From assembly GCA_019722365.1 (NCBI GenBank), contig JADFUC010002334.1:124001-188000 (forward strand): a stretch of 64,000 bases of DNA. Reading direction: 5' to 3'. The notes under the pieces are model-generated. The model did not search any database. It had not been told where the DNA came from and saw nothing but the letters and a program-made list of their open reading frames with translations. The stretch is from Lithospermum erythrorhizon. Its lineage: Eukaryota; Streptophyta; Magnoliopsida; Boraginales; Boraginaceae. Below are positions 12,410 through 24,649 of the stretch, in pieces (the first letter of the stretch is position 1; the number at the start of each line of letters is the position of its first letter). A program made the translations under genes and the position numbers.

Positions 12410-14320
12410 TTAATTGCTTATATAAGTGCCACTCTCATACCTATGGTCGACCTCATAGAAATCTGTTCTGCCCTCGGAAGCAGGCAGCAACGAAATTCCC
12501 GACAACGATTGGGATCCTTGTGCAGAAAATTTCACATAACAAAAGATTTCGAGATCCTCTCCTCCATCATCATCATCGATCTCAATTGGCATCCGCACCC
12601 TCAACCTACCCGGGTTACCTTTCGGAGGTATCTCGTCAATTTGCCATTTCAGTTCTTTCTCTGACCTGTTCAAGATGGCCTTTGGAGAAACCTTCACAAG
12701 TGTTGGATCCACCGGTAGTTTTAGGACAATTGTCACATTGTTTAGAGGTATAAGCAAATCAGGGTTTGATACATACTGGACCATTACTGAAAGTAAAGTC
12801 CCACTCAAACGTTTTACAAGCCTAAGCCTCAAAGGAAGAGGAGTCAAACGAGGAAGCAAGCTGTACTTGATAATTGGAATAGGTTCAGTGGATGGCGCAG
12901 CTCGCACATGAAACAACCCATTACCAAGACTGCTAACAGAAGAGCCATGGATAACAAACCTCTTAACAGCTCCAGTACCATCAACTTTGAAGGAAAACTC
13001 GGTTTCCTTCTCATCAGAAGATTTCGGTGGCATAGTCTTTAAATAGACTACACCACTTAATCCTACTCTAGCAAGCAATGATTCCCTAAACTCCGCGCTT
13101 ATCTCCTCTACAATACACATTTCTGGTCCCTTCATCTTCTTAACAAGAATATCCTCGAGGTTCTTACCAGCACCACTTCCAGCATCAGCAGCAACTGCAT
13201 CTTTAGTTGGTGGTTCGGTAGTATGCAACAATTCGAGTCCACCAAGTCCCTCCTGCTTCTTGACTTTCTTAGATTCAACATACTCGGAAGCATCCAATCC
13301 ACCACCCCAAGCATCACTAAAACCTTCGAAATCTTCTGGCAGAGTAGATCCATCATTATTAAACTCAATCCCACCGTAATTGCCTTCAAACCCTTCAACA
13401 CCAATGCGAGTTGACTCAGTTGCCGCAGCAGGAGGCAATGTAGTCACATCCAACCCTGCCAATGCCTTGGCAACATCTGAAAAACCCCGATCCTTGTCCT
13501 TCTTGAAACCATCCACCAAAGCCTCCGGCTTATTAATTTTATCACTAGCTGCAAACGGGTCTTGTTCAACTTCTTCAGTCTCATCAGATTTATTCTGATC
13601 CTTCTCATCACCCGCCACACCACTACCAAAGACGAGAGTAGTAGCAGCCACCTCATCACCAGCCTGCAATGTCTCCTGAGGCAACTCAAACAATGTATTC
13701 GAAAATGCTTCCACACTACCCTCATGATCAACCGAATGCCCCTCCACATTACCCCAACTATCCCCACCCCGGATCTTATTCTCAGTATGGACAGCAGAAT
13801 GCACCATCTTAGCAATCCCATCACCGTGCAACGAACCCAACATAGCTGCCAACCTAATATTCCCAACCCCTCTCAAAACAATATCCAACGCCATATAAAT
13901 CTCCGCGTACTTCCTTCCCAACTTGTCAGGCGTAACATCCACCCCCCGACAAGCCGTAACCACAACACTAACAGCTTGATTGACAATCCCAATACACTCA
14001 AACACATTATCACTATCATCACTAGTAGTAACCCCAACAACATAAATCGAGTTAACAAGCCGATACACAACCCGATAACGCGATTCAAGACCTACAACTA
14101 CTTGTCCAGACGAGGCAGCAAGAGGGTCGTCCCCTATCGAAAGGGTCGGGTCAGAAACACCTGAATCTTGGATTCTCGGGTCGGGTTGTGAAAAAGCTAA
14201 ACGGGTTTGACGAAAAGCTGAAAGGGCCATAAGGGCACGTGAAGGAGGGAACCATTCACGTGATTGTACGAGGATGTCGGGACCATTTGTGGGTTGTAGA
14301 GCGAGTGCCAAACAAGACAT
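12410..14320 (-). CDS. TML: TML, muniscin-like subunit of the TPLATE complex
   Basis: A 636-residue intronless protein matching Arabidopsis TML (At5g57460, about 600 residues) from the first residues (MSCLALALQPTNG) to the end (EVDHRYESGTYISN). Residues 1 to about 180 form the conserved N-terminal region, including REWFPPSRAL and VVYRLVNSIYVVGV. Residues about 200-395 are an acidic linker with a DPF motif at 254-256. Residues about 400-636 are the mu-homology domain, ending in LSGISLLPASEGRTDFYEVD. In Arabidopsis, TML is one of eight TPLATE complex subunits that act as an early adaptor for clathrin-mediated endocytosis at the plasma membrane. That role is inferred from orthology. The first ATG matches the family start. 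The frame is unbroken. It is slightly longer than the Arabidopsis protein because of linker insertions. Confidence 0.96.
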   Translation of the reverse strand: MSCLALALQPTNGPDILVQSREWFPPSRALMALSAFRQTRLAFSQPDPRIQDSGVSDPTLSIGDDPLAASSGQVVVGLESRYRVVYRLVNSIYVVGVTTSDDSDNVFECIGIVNQAVSVVVTACRGVDVTPDKLGRKYAEIYMALDIVLRGVGNIRLAAMLGSLHGDGIAKMVHSAVHTENKIRGGDSWGNVEGHSVDHEGSVEAFSNTLFELPQETLQAGDEVAATTLVFGSGVAGDEKDQNKSDETEEVEQDPFAASDKINKPEALVDGFKKDKDRGFSDVAKALAGLDVTTLPPAAATESTRIGVEGFEGNYGGIEFNNDGSTLPEDFEGFSDAWGGGLDASEYVESKKVKKQEGLGGLELLHTTEPPTKDAVAADAGSGAGKNLEDILVKKMKGPEMCIVEEISAEFRESLLARVGLSGVVYLKTMPPKSSDEKETEFSFKVDGTGAVKRFVIHGSSVSSLGNGLFHVRAAPSTEPIPIIKYSLLPRLTPLPLRLRLVKRLSGTLLSVMVQYVSNPDLLIPLNNVTIVLKLPVDPTLVKVSPKAILNRSEKELKWQIDEIPPKGNPGRLRVRMPIEIDDDDGGEDLEIFCYVKFSAQGSQSLSGISLLPASEGRTDFYEVDHRYESGTYISN

Positions 14321-16319
14321 TCTTGATTTTATCGAATCAGATATTGATACAACAACTATATATTTATGTATATATAATATATAGATAATTTTGTGAAATT
14401 CAGAGGAATTGGAGATTTTAAGGAGTTATTACAGTTGCCTTTGAGATGAACAAATTCTTTGTTGACTCAACAGATCGGAGCTAGGAGAAGAACATGGAAG
14501 AAAAATGACAAAAAACTGAACGGGTTCTCGGTTTTTTTTTTTAATAACAAGTCAGGTTCGTAACTTGGTGTATGCTCCGAGTCGAGTAAGAATTTTGGTG
14601 GGTAGGTGAATTATGATCCCGGCCCAGGAAGGTAATGTGTTAGATTCACTTTCCTGCGTCTTTCTTGATCGAGGCGTGTCGCGGCTGACTGCGCAGTATA
14701 ATTTACGCGAGTAGCATGAATTTATGCGGCTATAACAATATGTATAAGGTCAAAATCAGTATCTTATTGACCAGTAACAATTGGTGATGCGAATTCTGAA
14801 AAATACAACATGGTTATGCATCCAAAGTAAAATATTTTTCATGATCTCGATTAGTTAAATACTTAAGCCAAAAGATTATTACATGACATGTATAAACAAA
14901 TTTATAATTGGATCAAATATACTGCGATATACCATCCATTTAATCGATAAAAAGCTCCGCTTAGCAGCATAACCGTCCAGTTTATTTATCACGATAACAA
15001 ACTCACTGAGCTATCTGATAATTAGCGTTATTTAATGTCATAACTTTTTAATTCAATAACCCGTATCAGCTTATCTTATTATAATAATTAATATTTCATT
15101 TATTTTCACATTTCTATGATGGTTTTGTTTAATAAAATTCAACGCTCTACCCATACTTTTATCGATATTAGCATTTACTTATATTTTATTTTATTATTAA
15201 ATAATTATAATAATTTTTCGTTGATAATTAAATAGAATAATTAACATAAATAAATTATTTTTCCTTATTTTAAAAATGAAATCTATATAAATATTTATTT
15301 AAATAATTTTTTAATCTCGTATTAAATGGTTATTATTAGGATCGAATTTCGGCAGGATAATGAAAGATTAAAAAACAAGATTTAAATAAGATAATAGTAT
15401 ATTGAAAATAGATGATTTTTTATATCAAAATTGGATGGGAGAAGTCTCTACTTATAGAGGGAAAAAATGATGAATTTTGGATTTATAAAAAATTATTATC
15501 AAATAATTGATCGAATAATTGAGATGGGATAAAAAATTTAGTAACAAGCCAATACAAATCGATACGTATCACCTTATGTCTTCTACTGCCATGAGCTCAG
15601 GACATTGACATGTTGAGCAGCCATTTCAATTGTCTGGCATCGTCGATTTTTCCAACACCCTCTTACAATGGTTTAAGGCGTTGAATTTTTTTACTTGCCC
15701 TACGTTGTAATTAGTCTAACAAATTCTGTTGTCGTAAATCACATGACTCTTTCTCTCTTCGTTTTTTGCCTCGCCGCCGTGATATCTTCGGTGGAATTCT
15801 AAATGTAGTCATTACAAGCTTAAATGCTTAAAATCTCCATATAGGTAATCATCTTTATAAATTGAATAATTTTGGTTTAAAATTTTTCGATTAATTTTAG
15901 TAATCATCTAGTATTGATTAATTTTGCTTGAACTATTCAATTAGTTTGAATTATTTTGAATTATTTATTCTACATTCATATATTGATTTTAAAGTCGGTA
16001 GTTGATATTTGTTTTAGTCTATGTTTAGTGATGATTGAATACAAAGCTTGATTAATATTTTTAATTATTATTTATTATTTATTTGATGCATTCTAATTAT
16101 TTTCATTCAATTCAATTATATTGATTAGTGTTATAAGAATTCTTAATTCATTTATTGTTGTGATGTAATTTGTTGATATTTTTTATTCAAATCTGTTTGT
16201 TTTGAGATTTACTTTTGTGTTTATGTCTTTGTTTATTCTGTTTGTTTTGTGATTTACTTTTGTATTTATGTCTTTATTTAATTATGATTGTAGTGATAGA
16301 TTTAGGTTTGTTTACAACT
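14321..16319. other. TML upstream region and AT-rich intergenic DNA
   Basis: The first 200 bases hold the TML 5' untranslated region and promoter. A T-run lies near 14530. From 14.6 to 16.3 kb the sequence is very AT-rich with no recognised exon, RNA gene or intact transposon. Confidence 0.5.
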
Positions 16320-16324
16320 TTAAA

Positions 16325-16390
16325 TGTTTTACTATGGACGCACACTACCTGTTCGATGAAATGCCTCAACGAGAACTAGCGCCTCTCCTT
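16325..16390 (+). pseudogene. possible PPR-motif fragment
   Basis: One frame reads DAHYLFDEMPQREL, which resembles the end of a PPR motif from PLS-class proteins (the usual pattern is ARxLFDEMPxRN). Only a dozen residues match and no array follows, so this is at most a small captured fragment. Confidence 0.3.
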
Positions 16391-16561
16391 TTCTTCTTGT
16401 ATCTTTTTAATTCCAGAAAGCAGCCAAAGAAGTTGGCAGGAAAAGAAATGTTATAAAAATATGATATTATTGGTAGGAAGTATCCGTCATAGACATGTTG
16501 GCTATTGTATATTTGCTATCTGCATTCTACCATTGATTTTGGCAGTTATACTTGATTGTAG

Positions 16562-17140
16562 GATATTAAAGGAAAAGATGTTGCTCTTAGCACTTACAAA
16601 GGAAATATGTTATTGATTTTTGCTTTATCTATTAACAAGCTAATAACTGTTATGGTAACCTTGTATATTTTAACATAGTATTAGTATCCTACGAAGATTT
16701 GTATCTCTATAAGCGTATTACTTGTATTGTTCTATGAATTTAGCCAATCATTTTCTTTTCCATTAGTGATTTAGCCAATCATTTTATTGAAATGATTATC
16801 ATGGTCTATAATGTTTGTTGACTAAAGTAAAGTTAACCAATAGTATCAATATTTTTGTTGTAGTGGCCTTATCAATTCGAACTACTCTAAACTGGCGAAT
16901 CTATATGAATAATACAAGGATCAAGGTAGTCTCACATTACCTATTTTCTTGTTTTAGATACTAGATAAAGCAAGTAACTTGAGTTCAACTAAATATGTCA
17001 TGTTAATTATTCTTTCTATTGAAATAGGTTTGGAGATACTTGCATTTCCTTGCAATCAATTTGGATCCCAGGAGCCTGGAAATAATGAGGAAATCCAACA
17101 CCTTGCTTGCACTCGTTTTGAGGCCGAGATCCCAAAAGCT
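16562..17140 (+). pseudogene. glutathione peroxidase pseudogene with introns
   Basis: Three exon remnants of a plant glutathione peroxidase (thioredoxin-dependent, Cys type) lie in order. Exon A, from 16562, reads DIKGKDVALSTYKGNMLLI. Exon B, 16864-16925, reads GLINSNYSKLANLYE, then an in-frame TAA at 16910-16912, then YKDQ. Exon C, from 17028, reads [19 protein letters not shown] and onward to [11 protein letters not shown] acceptors and a GT donor remain at exon B and exon C, so this is a genomic duplicate, not a reverse-transcribed copy. The region that carries the catalytic Cys loop upstream of exon B and the final exons are missing. With a nonsense codon and lost ends it cannot make an enzyme. 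Confidence 0.85.
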
Positions 17141-17387
17141 CTTATATGTTGGTTTGCAAGAAGAAGCAGTTTGCATAGTTATTTTAGTGACAGGCATGTT
17201 GGTGTATCGCTATATTGAGCTCAATCCGTATATAATCCGTAATATGTTTGAAGCACTTGAATCAACTCGTTATAATCCATAATATGTTTGACACTTGAAT
17301 GATAACGTGATTTTCTTATCTTTTTTTGCTTCTAATGATTATATCAAACAAAAACATCATAGTTTTTAAAACAATTCTCCTGAGTAG

Positions 17388-17915
17388 AAAGACATTAAAC
17401 ACATTTAATAATTTTCACATGTATCTTCCTGAAATCATTAGTCTATATAAGAGGGTTTGAATGGTTTGGGATGATTATATTGGCATAATTTACTTCAAAC
17501 CGTTAAGCACATCTAATGATTTTCACATATATCTTCTTGAAGCCATTAGTCTATATAAGAGGTTTTGAATGGTTTGAGATGATTATATAGGAATTAATTT
17601 AGTTCAAATCATTAATCACATCTAATGGTTTTCATATATATATATATATTCCTGAAACCATTAGCCCATATAAAAAGTTTTGAATGGTTTGAGATGATTA
17701 TATATCCTTAATTTAAGTTCGACCTTAAGCACATCTCATGGTTTTCACATATATCTTTAAAACCATTAGTCTGGGAGTTTTGAATGGTTTGAGATCTTTA
17801 TAGGCATAATTTGGTAATCGTGCAAATCTAATGGTATTCACATATATATTCCTAAAACCATTAGCCTATACAAGAGGTTTTGAATGGTTTGAGATGCTTA
17901 TATAGGCATAATTTA
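17388..17915 (+). repeat. five-copy tandem repeat, 100-115 bp period
   Basis: Five degenerate units share the core GAATGGTTTGAGATGATTAT, starting at 17459, 17567, 17682, 17782 and 17882, and the second core AACCATTAGTCTATATAAGA. Spacings are 108, 115, 100 and 100 bases. It lies directly after the glutathione peroxidase pseudogene and may have grown from its lost 3' part or from an inserted element. Confidence 0.9.
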
Positions 17916-17919
17916 GTAA

Positions 17920-20900
17920 AAAAATTAGCTACTAACACCATTAGTTACTTCCTAAGATTTTTAATCATACTAAATTATTAAACAAATTAAACTGATTAAC
18001 TACATCAAATAGTTTTACCATGCACTTTCACAATTAAATTACTTACTAAAATTTAATCATACAACACCATTATGCAAACAATTAAGCACAATTTAATTCA
18101 AAATTACATAATAACACCATTAATTACTTCCTAGGGTTTAATCATACAACACATGTAAAATAAAAACCAAAAAATTTAATGAATTCAAAATACAATTCTA
18201 AAATTATTTACAAACATAATTCTAAACGGTTTTTGTACTCCTGTCCCTGGTGTCACTTTTGACTTTTTATTGGCTTTAGTAAATATTTTTGTGTTTTATA
18301 ATGTTGATGAAAAATATATCAATAGAAATAATTTAATTTTCATTTTTTATTGATATATTTTTCATAAAATATTATAAAATACAACAAAAAAATATACTGA
18401 TCCAAAGTTAGTATGAAAAAGGAAAGTAGCCTTGTCTTTGGGATGAATACTAAATGAACAAATATACAAGCAACATAAACCACTTAAGAATATCAAATGG
18501 GTTTAGCAACATAAAACAGTTTTGTGCTAAATTGAAATTTTGAGAGAAAATTATAGGTTCAATTTTAGAGAAAACTGAAGTTTTAGTGAGATAAATGATT
18601 TTAGAGAAAGAAGTTGCTAATTTTGTTTTTAGTTAGAACTGATTGGAGGGAAATGGTTTGGATCCTTTATGCCTTTGGTTGATGGTTAATGGATTAGTTC
18701 TTGTGGATCGCTTGAACACGTGGAGGCTAGTTGTGGTACGGACTTATGTATGGTGCGCATAAAAATTGTATGCACTTAGCTAGCTTGATTTGAGTACCTT
18801 GATAGATAATAAGCTAAATTTATATTTTCACTTGAAGAAATTGAAAAATCACTATAAATTCAGTTATCGTTATTAAAAATCACTATCAATCTATACAAAA
18901 TTTGATTAAAAGGTTTTGACAGTTCATCGTTTACCAGCAACATTTATAGTCCAATTTGTGCAAATTCACTCATCATTTACCAAGTAACATTTATCGTTTA
19001 CCAACAGTTGAGTTTCTAATACATATTTGTCAAATTCTTATTGAGACACGTAGATTCATAAAATAACTTGTCCCAAAATTAGGTGATTTGTGTAAGTGTA
19101 GTGGTAGTTTTTTCTTTATTTGAAAAAAAAAGTGATCTGATCCAATATTTTTTTAGATAAAATATTGACTTAAATATTCTTAATTTTTTTTTGAGTTGTT
19201 CACTTATAGATTAAGTCGTCTGATGATGCTTTAAATAAAAAATTATTTTATATATAAGAAAACTGATCTGATAATATCAATAGCCTTTCTTATATTATGA
19301 TAGACTAATAGCGCATTGATCAAAATACGCTATTCTTTCAATTTCAAAATAAGTGTCTAAATTAATGTTGAACTTTTGTTAGACTTCTACCATACTTGTA
19401 GTTACATGTTTGATCATGTATGAGTTTTCAAACATTCACCTACCTTAAAATAAAGAGAACAAAATTATTACTTCAAAAATTAATAAGTTATATAGTCCTA
19501 AAATTAAACTCCCATTTAACTATGTCTTGACTCTTGACTAATCAACTATGTATTGTAAGTTGGTCTAATTCAAAGTGCAGTGGAGTTCATACACCAAAAA
19601 CAAGGGAAATTTGACAAACTTTATCCCAAGGGGGGTTGGAGAGTTTTTTATGTTCAAATGTGACCAATTTCATTAGTCATCTTTTTGTAAGTTCTGCAAA
19701 TAATCACACTATTTTGATTCACACAATCATATAGTGATGCACACCACAATGAGCTCCGTCTATCAGTTAACGCATATACAATTTTCTTTAAACTCCATAT
19801 CCGCGGAAGCAGTACCCAACCCCATAGAGCTCGGGAAGCATATACGATTTGAATGAGGCCTTTCGATTATGATAAGCTCTTGAATTGACTCGAAGCCCTA
19901 CTCTGGTACTACTTCCATCATATATATATATATACCTGCAACACAACTAACCAAGTAAATGCATTGTATAAGATATTACAGTGAAATACAAAGGGGGACG
20001 ACAACAGTGGAGTATATAAAAGAAAGGTAGCAGATATCCATTGTTGATTCATGCAGAATAGAAAAAGCCGTTGTATCCATTCTCATCTATAACTAATTAA
20101 TTAGCCTAATGCTAGTGGATGTGTTCTATTAACATACAGAATAATGAACCAACATTCTCGCGCTTAACCTTAGATTCGCAGAAAGATGAGCAAGCTCAAG
20201 GAGTTCAGTTGTGGGATACTGGGATGGAAACACGATCAAAGTGATATGGAGTATTATAATTTTGAAGCGCCTATATAAGTGATGCAGTCACCATTATAAC
20301 ATAGAAAAGGTCATAAAAGTCCACATCAGGAAAGTATACAAGCAACTCCTCCAGGGACTGAGATCTTTAGGTATTATGACTTCAACATTGATAGACTATA
20401 CAGTTATATAGCATGTTGGAAATATTTATGAGGTTAAAAGTTTTGGTGAGATTATTAGGAATAGAAAGAACAAAAGATTCCGATGAATCATATTGTTACT
20501 AAAGATTACTTTGAACATAAAGGAAACTGTGAACACCAAGACTTGCTGGATTCATGCACTATCACAGAACTTTTAAAAAAACCCACTCTTCGATCAGATG
20601 AAATAGCAGATAACATGAGCTAGCACCTCATAGTTTGCTCTCAATATGTCCTTTACATTAAACCTTGCAGGGAACTTAACAACTCAATCAGAAGGACGAA
20701 AATCACCTCTATCTTGCTCTTGATTAGCAAGATTAAGGCTTCGATTTGCTTTAATTTGTATAAAGTAAGAAAGGCACTGCAAAAGCATGAAAAGATAATT
20801 TAGCTCCCATAATACGATGATTAGTACAAAATACTAATGTCAAAATACTTATATGTAAAGCTCACAAATAAAGAAAAGGTAAACACATATAGGACCAAGA

Positions 20901-22049
20901 GTTGATCCTTCTACAAAACCTGTACCTTTACCGTGAGTGCGTGACCCCTTACCTTAATTCAAGAAAACAAGCACACGACTATTCTGAACCTAGACAGTAC
21001 CATTTTTGTAGAAGACTTTTGAGATCTATCCTGACATAAACTTATGTTCAAATCTTCAAGCTATGTTGAGCAAGGCAAAAGAACTCTAAAACATAATGAG
21101 TTAGATGTGGATTATTTTCTTAACTTAAGACTTAAGAGTGATCATTATCTTACGATAGATGAAATTTGTTACCATAAGCACAATACAAGATATACAAGAA
21201 ACTACCCTCTAGTATCTGTAAGCAGACTATCAGTTTAGATTTCACAACCACTTCCGTATCTGGAGACGTCAATCTGGATGCTGTACAAAAACTTCACTGG
21301 TTCACCCTACAGTCCTAGGCAACTTATGACAATGTTATAAAAAGTCATCATCAAAATTTCATCCACTTTTGTGTTTTAAACATATTAAACTTAAGACTTT
21401 ATGAATTAATGTTCTGATTCTTTTCCTTGTTCTACTAATGACGCCATTCAAATAGGAGCACCACATAACTACTATTAAAATGATAAAGTTGACCATTTCT
21501 ATATAAAAAAGGATGCCCTCATGAGACATACAACTGTTACCTCTTCAAACTGGGGCCATAAATCTTTAGAAAGAGAAGGAAAACATAAGCACGTTTAACG
21601 TTTGACATGATTTTCATCTTTATTTATTAATTAAAGAGACCTTGAACTATGATTGACAAAAAAAGGAAATTTATATCAATATATAGGCCTAAGAAAATGT
21701 AACATGGCCACTGTTAAGAATGAGATGGCCTTGCTGAATCATTTTGATCAAAGACAAAGTTGAAGCACTAATAAAAATAGTTGAGATATATAGCAAGGGT
21801 TTTCACTCTGCAACCTCACTTCCTCTCAGTTTTATGAGGTCAATAAATTACCCATTTCAGAAAAGTGAACGCCGCATTCAAAGATTACAACCAGTAAACA
21901 GTAAACAATACACTTGATCTTAAAGAATTACATCAGCATATATGAAAGTGTACTATTACTATCATGATGCATGCATTGTACCATGGATTATACATTTGCC
22001 CTAAAAGAATCAAAAGAAAATTAAGGGAGCATCAGCAAAAAACATGATC
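17920..22049. other. gene-free region downstream of the syntaxin-like gene
   Basis: No coding exon was recognised. 18235-18430 is a MITE-like foldback, listed separately. 19300-19460 has the look of a Stowaway MITE remnant. 19.7-22.0 kb has acceptor-like sites on the minus strand (for example before 19935) and could contain 3' untranslated exons of the syntaxin-like gene, but no coding sequence supports this. Confidence 0.4.
18235..18430. mobile_element. MITE-like foldback element
   Basis: Two AT-rich arms, about 18270-18330 and 18340-18400, are inverted copies around ATGAAAAATATATCAATA. The left end, CTCCTGTCCCTGGTGTCAC, resembles Stowaway-type termini. No target duplication could be fixed with confidence. 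Confidence 0.45.
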
Positions 22050-24163
22050 TTATGTGACAATTATTTTTAAAACAATCAATTGGTTTAGTGTTCCATTCAT
22101 CAACAAGATCAAGAAAAACAGTTTACCGACTAAGAAAATTGTCAACATGAGAATCAGCATAGTCCGTATTGATTTTAGTGGCATGCCTTGCACTAGTCGA
22201 GGATGTGAAGAAATCCTTCCTGATAACTGCAAACGAAGGTAATTATAATGCTTGCCATACCATGAAGATTAATTATTAAACAGATATTTCATTGGGAAAA
22301 TGAGAGCCATGAATAACTTTATATAATATCTAAACAAGAGAAACAAAATCTTCCAGGGGACATTGAACTGTTATTTAAATATTCTACCACAATGGATCTC
22401 CTTTTAAGTTTTTTCATAGTTTGAGTAAATAAAAGTGACATCAAACTTACTTGATTCATCCAATTTTCCCTCCTACAAAAGGAAAGGATATGTGTCTGTC
22501 GCATTCCTTGGAGAAGATCTTCACACTTCGGGCTGATACTTTGACCTTTTTCCTTGGATGTAGATTCACTACCCAAAATTGAAGGATTTTTCATTTTATC
22601 CTTATGGTCAATCACAATCTCTAACTTACCTATATCAGTTGAACTCGATGTTCTATGGTTACTAGTTCTATAGTTAGATTGACAGTCAACGTTAAGCCCT
22701 GGTTGAGGAGTGCCAAATCCTTCTAGCTCAACTGAATGGTGGGAACCTAAATTGCTTACAGCCATGCCGTTCGAACTGCTGGATTGATCTCGGATGTCAC
22801 CTTTGGGATACATTTTCACGATACGATTGTTGCCTTTTGCCTTACCGGCAGATCCATCTTTGGTACTTTGTAGTATTTTGGGAGAACCCGAAAGAAACAG
22901 AGCTAAGTCATCACGTTCTTTCTCATCTAAGTTAACCCATTGAAGCGGTTTCTTTCCTTCCATATTAAATGCTTCCCTCAATGCTGATTCGACATGTGAA
23001 ATTTGGCCTTCAATTGCAGATACAAACTCCCTATGTCTGGTAATCGTAATTTTATCAGCAGGGTTTCTGTAGCTCAACCTAACAGCTTTCTCGAACTCTT
23101 CCAACTAATTTGACCAAGAAACAGTTCAATCACAAAAGAAGAAGTATAACTAATTGAACTTCAGACATACAATCCATATAAAATGCAAAGGGCACTCATA
23201 AAATATATACACAAAACGATGGACGGGGAAGTATAAAGACGAAAAACTAACCAATTACTAAGAAAGGGCCTAAGCATAATACTGACCTGCCACTTTGCAG
23301 TACCTAAAGCCATCTGTAAATCTCTGCTGAATTCATCCAAAGAACCAACTTCAGCTCCTTCTCTCCTTTCCCTTATCCATTTCCTATAAGCTGACTCCAT
23401 TCTGGAGAGTAAAGGATATGAATATGTGTGACACAACTATTTCCATAGGAATGAATGAATAGCTAAAACTTGTAAACTTTCTTGAACATCAAAACCCAAA
23501 ATCAAAACTTTGATACCCTTTATCAGTAGCGACATCTTCAGTATTTCCTAACTATACTTTAAAACAAACATTATTTTTCATGTTCTATAGAGTCAAATAT
23601 TTTCTGTTTCGTGGCTCTTGGATATAATGGAATCAATCAAAACGGCTCATGACACTACCTAGCTTCTTGTCTTTTCTGAAGTAGATAGTTGTTTGCACTT
23701 CTCTGGTCAATTCGGAAACAGCCTCCCTGTTATTACAGGGGTTAAGTTGCCTACTATCCCACCCCCTTTCCCGTTTAGGCGAGCCTCCTCAGAGACATTA
23801 GGGGGCTTGTTAATGACTTTAAACAAACATTCTTGGAGTATATTTTTTCACCCTTTCTGCAACCAATTTGAAGCAACTAAACACAAACTATACTCTTATA
23901 TATCAATTACCCTTCTCAAAAATTTCAACTACCCCTCTTCACTAAAAACAAATATGGTATTCTCTAACTACAGTAGTAACTTTTCAACTACCAAAATAAA
24001 GAAAACCATACAAAAGACTGGAAATTGTTTAAGATCTGAATAATTACTAAATGAATATAGGTGAAACAGTAAAAACATACACATCAGCTGATTGTTGAAC
24101 CTCTTCAGCTGCAGAAAAGAATGTGTCTCTTTGCCATTGATCAAATGTATTAGCAACCAACAT
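22050..24163 (-). CDS. syntaxin-6 N-domain protein (At2g18860/At4g30240 type)
   Basis: A four-exon model: 24081-24163, 23287-23401, 22451-23104 and 22050-22226, all joined at GT-AG sites with consistent phase, giving about 342 residues. The start MLVANTFDQWQRDTFFSAAE and the next exon VMESAYRKWIRER form the helical N-terminal domain of syntaxin-6-like proteins. A long low-complexity middle follows. The last exon has a basic stretch and one membrane segment at about 307-327 (MLILMLTIFLVG). I cannot see a normal SNARE heptad motif before the membrane segment, so it may regulate trafficking without being a fusion SNARE. Family members are annotated in Arabidopsis as syntaxin/t-SNARE family proteins. 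The last exon's end is least sure: a GT after GTCG could start another intron, giving a different tail. A TATA-like box lies 120 bases upstream. Confidence 0.85.
23695..23815 (+). mobile_element. SINE-like fragment in intron 1 of the syntaxin-like gene
   Basis: The stretch CGGAAACAGCCTCCCTGTTA, followed by GGGGTTAAG, a pyrimidine-rich CCCACCCCC segment and GGCGAGCCTCC, resembles the body of Au-type plant SINEs (the usual pattern is GGAGCCTCTCT..GGGGTAAGGCTGCGTAC..TACCCTCCCCAGACCC). Its tRNA-like head was not found, so it is probably truncated. Confidence 0.45.
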
Positions 24164-24281
24164 CTTACTTTCTTTATTTTTTCCTCTAAAAATACAATCT
24201 TTGCAATCAATTGATATATGGGTATTGGTGAATAGTGGATAACCAAAAAAAAAAAATTCTCCCTTCTCTTCTTTGCCTTTG

Positions 24282-24289
24282 CTTATAAA
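24282..24289 (-). promoter_or_regulatory. candidate TATA box of the syntaxin-like gene
   Basis: TTTATAAG on the minus strand lies about 120 bases before the proposed ATG, followed by a CT-rich leader typical of plant 5' untranslated regions. Position and sequence fit a TATA box, but no transcript data are available. Confidence 0.4.
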
Positions 24290-24428
24290 GAAGCAAAGAA
24301 GGAAGAGAGAAACAAAGAAAATAAATAAATGAAGGAAAGAAAGAAGTGTGTTTAGGTTATGTGCAAGAATCGAAATAGTTTATTACAAATACTCATGTTT
24401 TTCTGTCATTATTGTTTCTCTCTCCTAT

Positions 24429-24649
24429 CTGCAACAAAATCTTGTAGGTTGTTCTATTCTGTCTCCATGGCATCATTATCTTTTAAAAAAAAAACAGTAA
24501 TTTCCTTCGCCAAGTTAATTGCAGTTTATTAAATCATTGGTAATTAAATACTCCGTAATTAACTTACGAAGGACATCACTGTTTATTAAAAAAAAAAAAC
24601 AATGATGCCATGGAGACAGAATAGAACAACCTATAAGATTTTGTTGCAG
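24429..24649. mobile_element. long perfect-ended hairpin (foldback MITE)
   Basis: The two halves, 24429-24538 and 24540-24649, are inverted copies. The outer 70 bases are nearly identical, starting CTGCAACAAAATCTT on one side and ending with its complement, with only a few mismatches. The centre is more diverged. No clear target duplication was seen. It lies about 265 bases upstream of the syntaxin-like start codon. Confidence 0.85.

Noticed and set aside
13562..14164. 200-codon plus-strand open frame
   Set aside because: It is antisense to TML and its translation has no known domain.
17388..17915. Possible CRISPR-like array
   Set aside because: Units are 100-115 bases and diverged, without short identical repeats separated by unique spacers; the genome is a plant.
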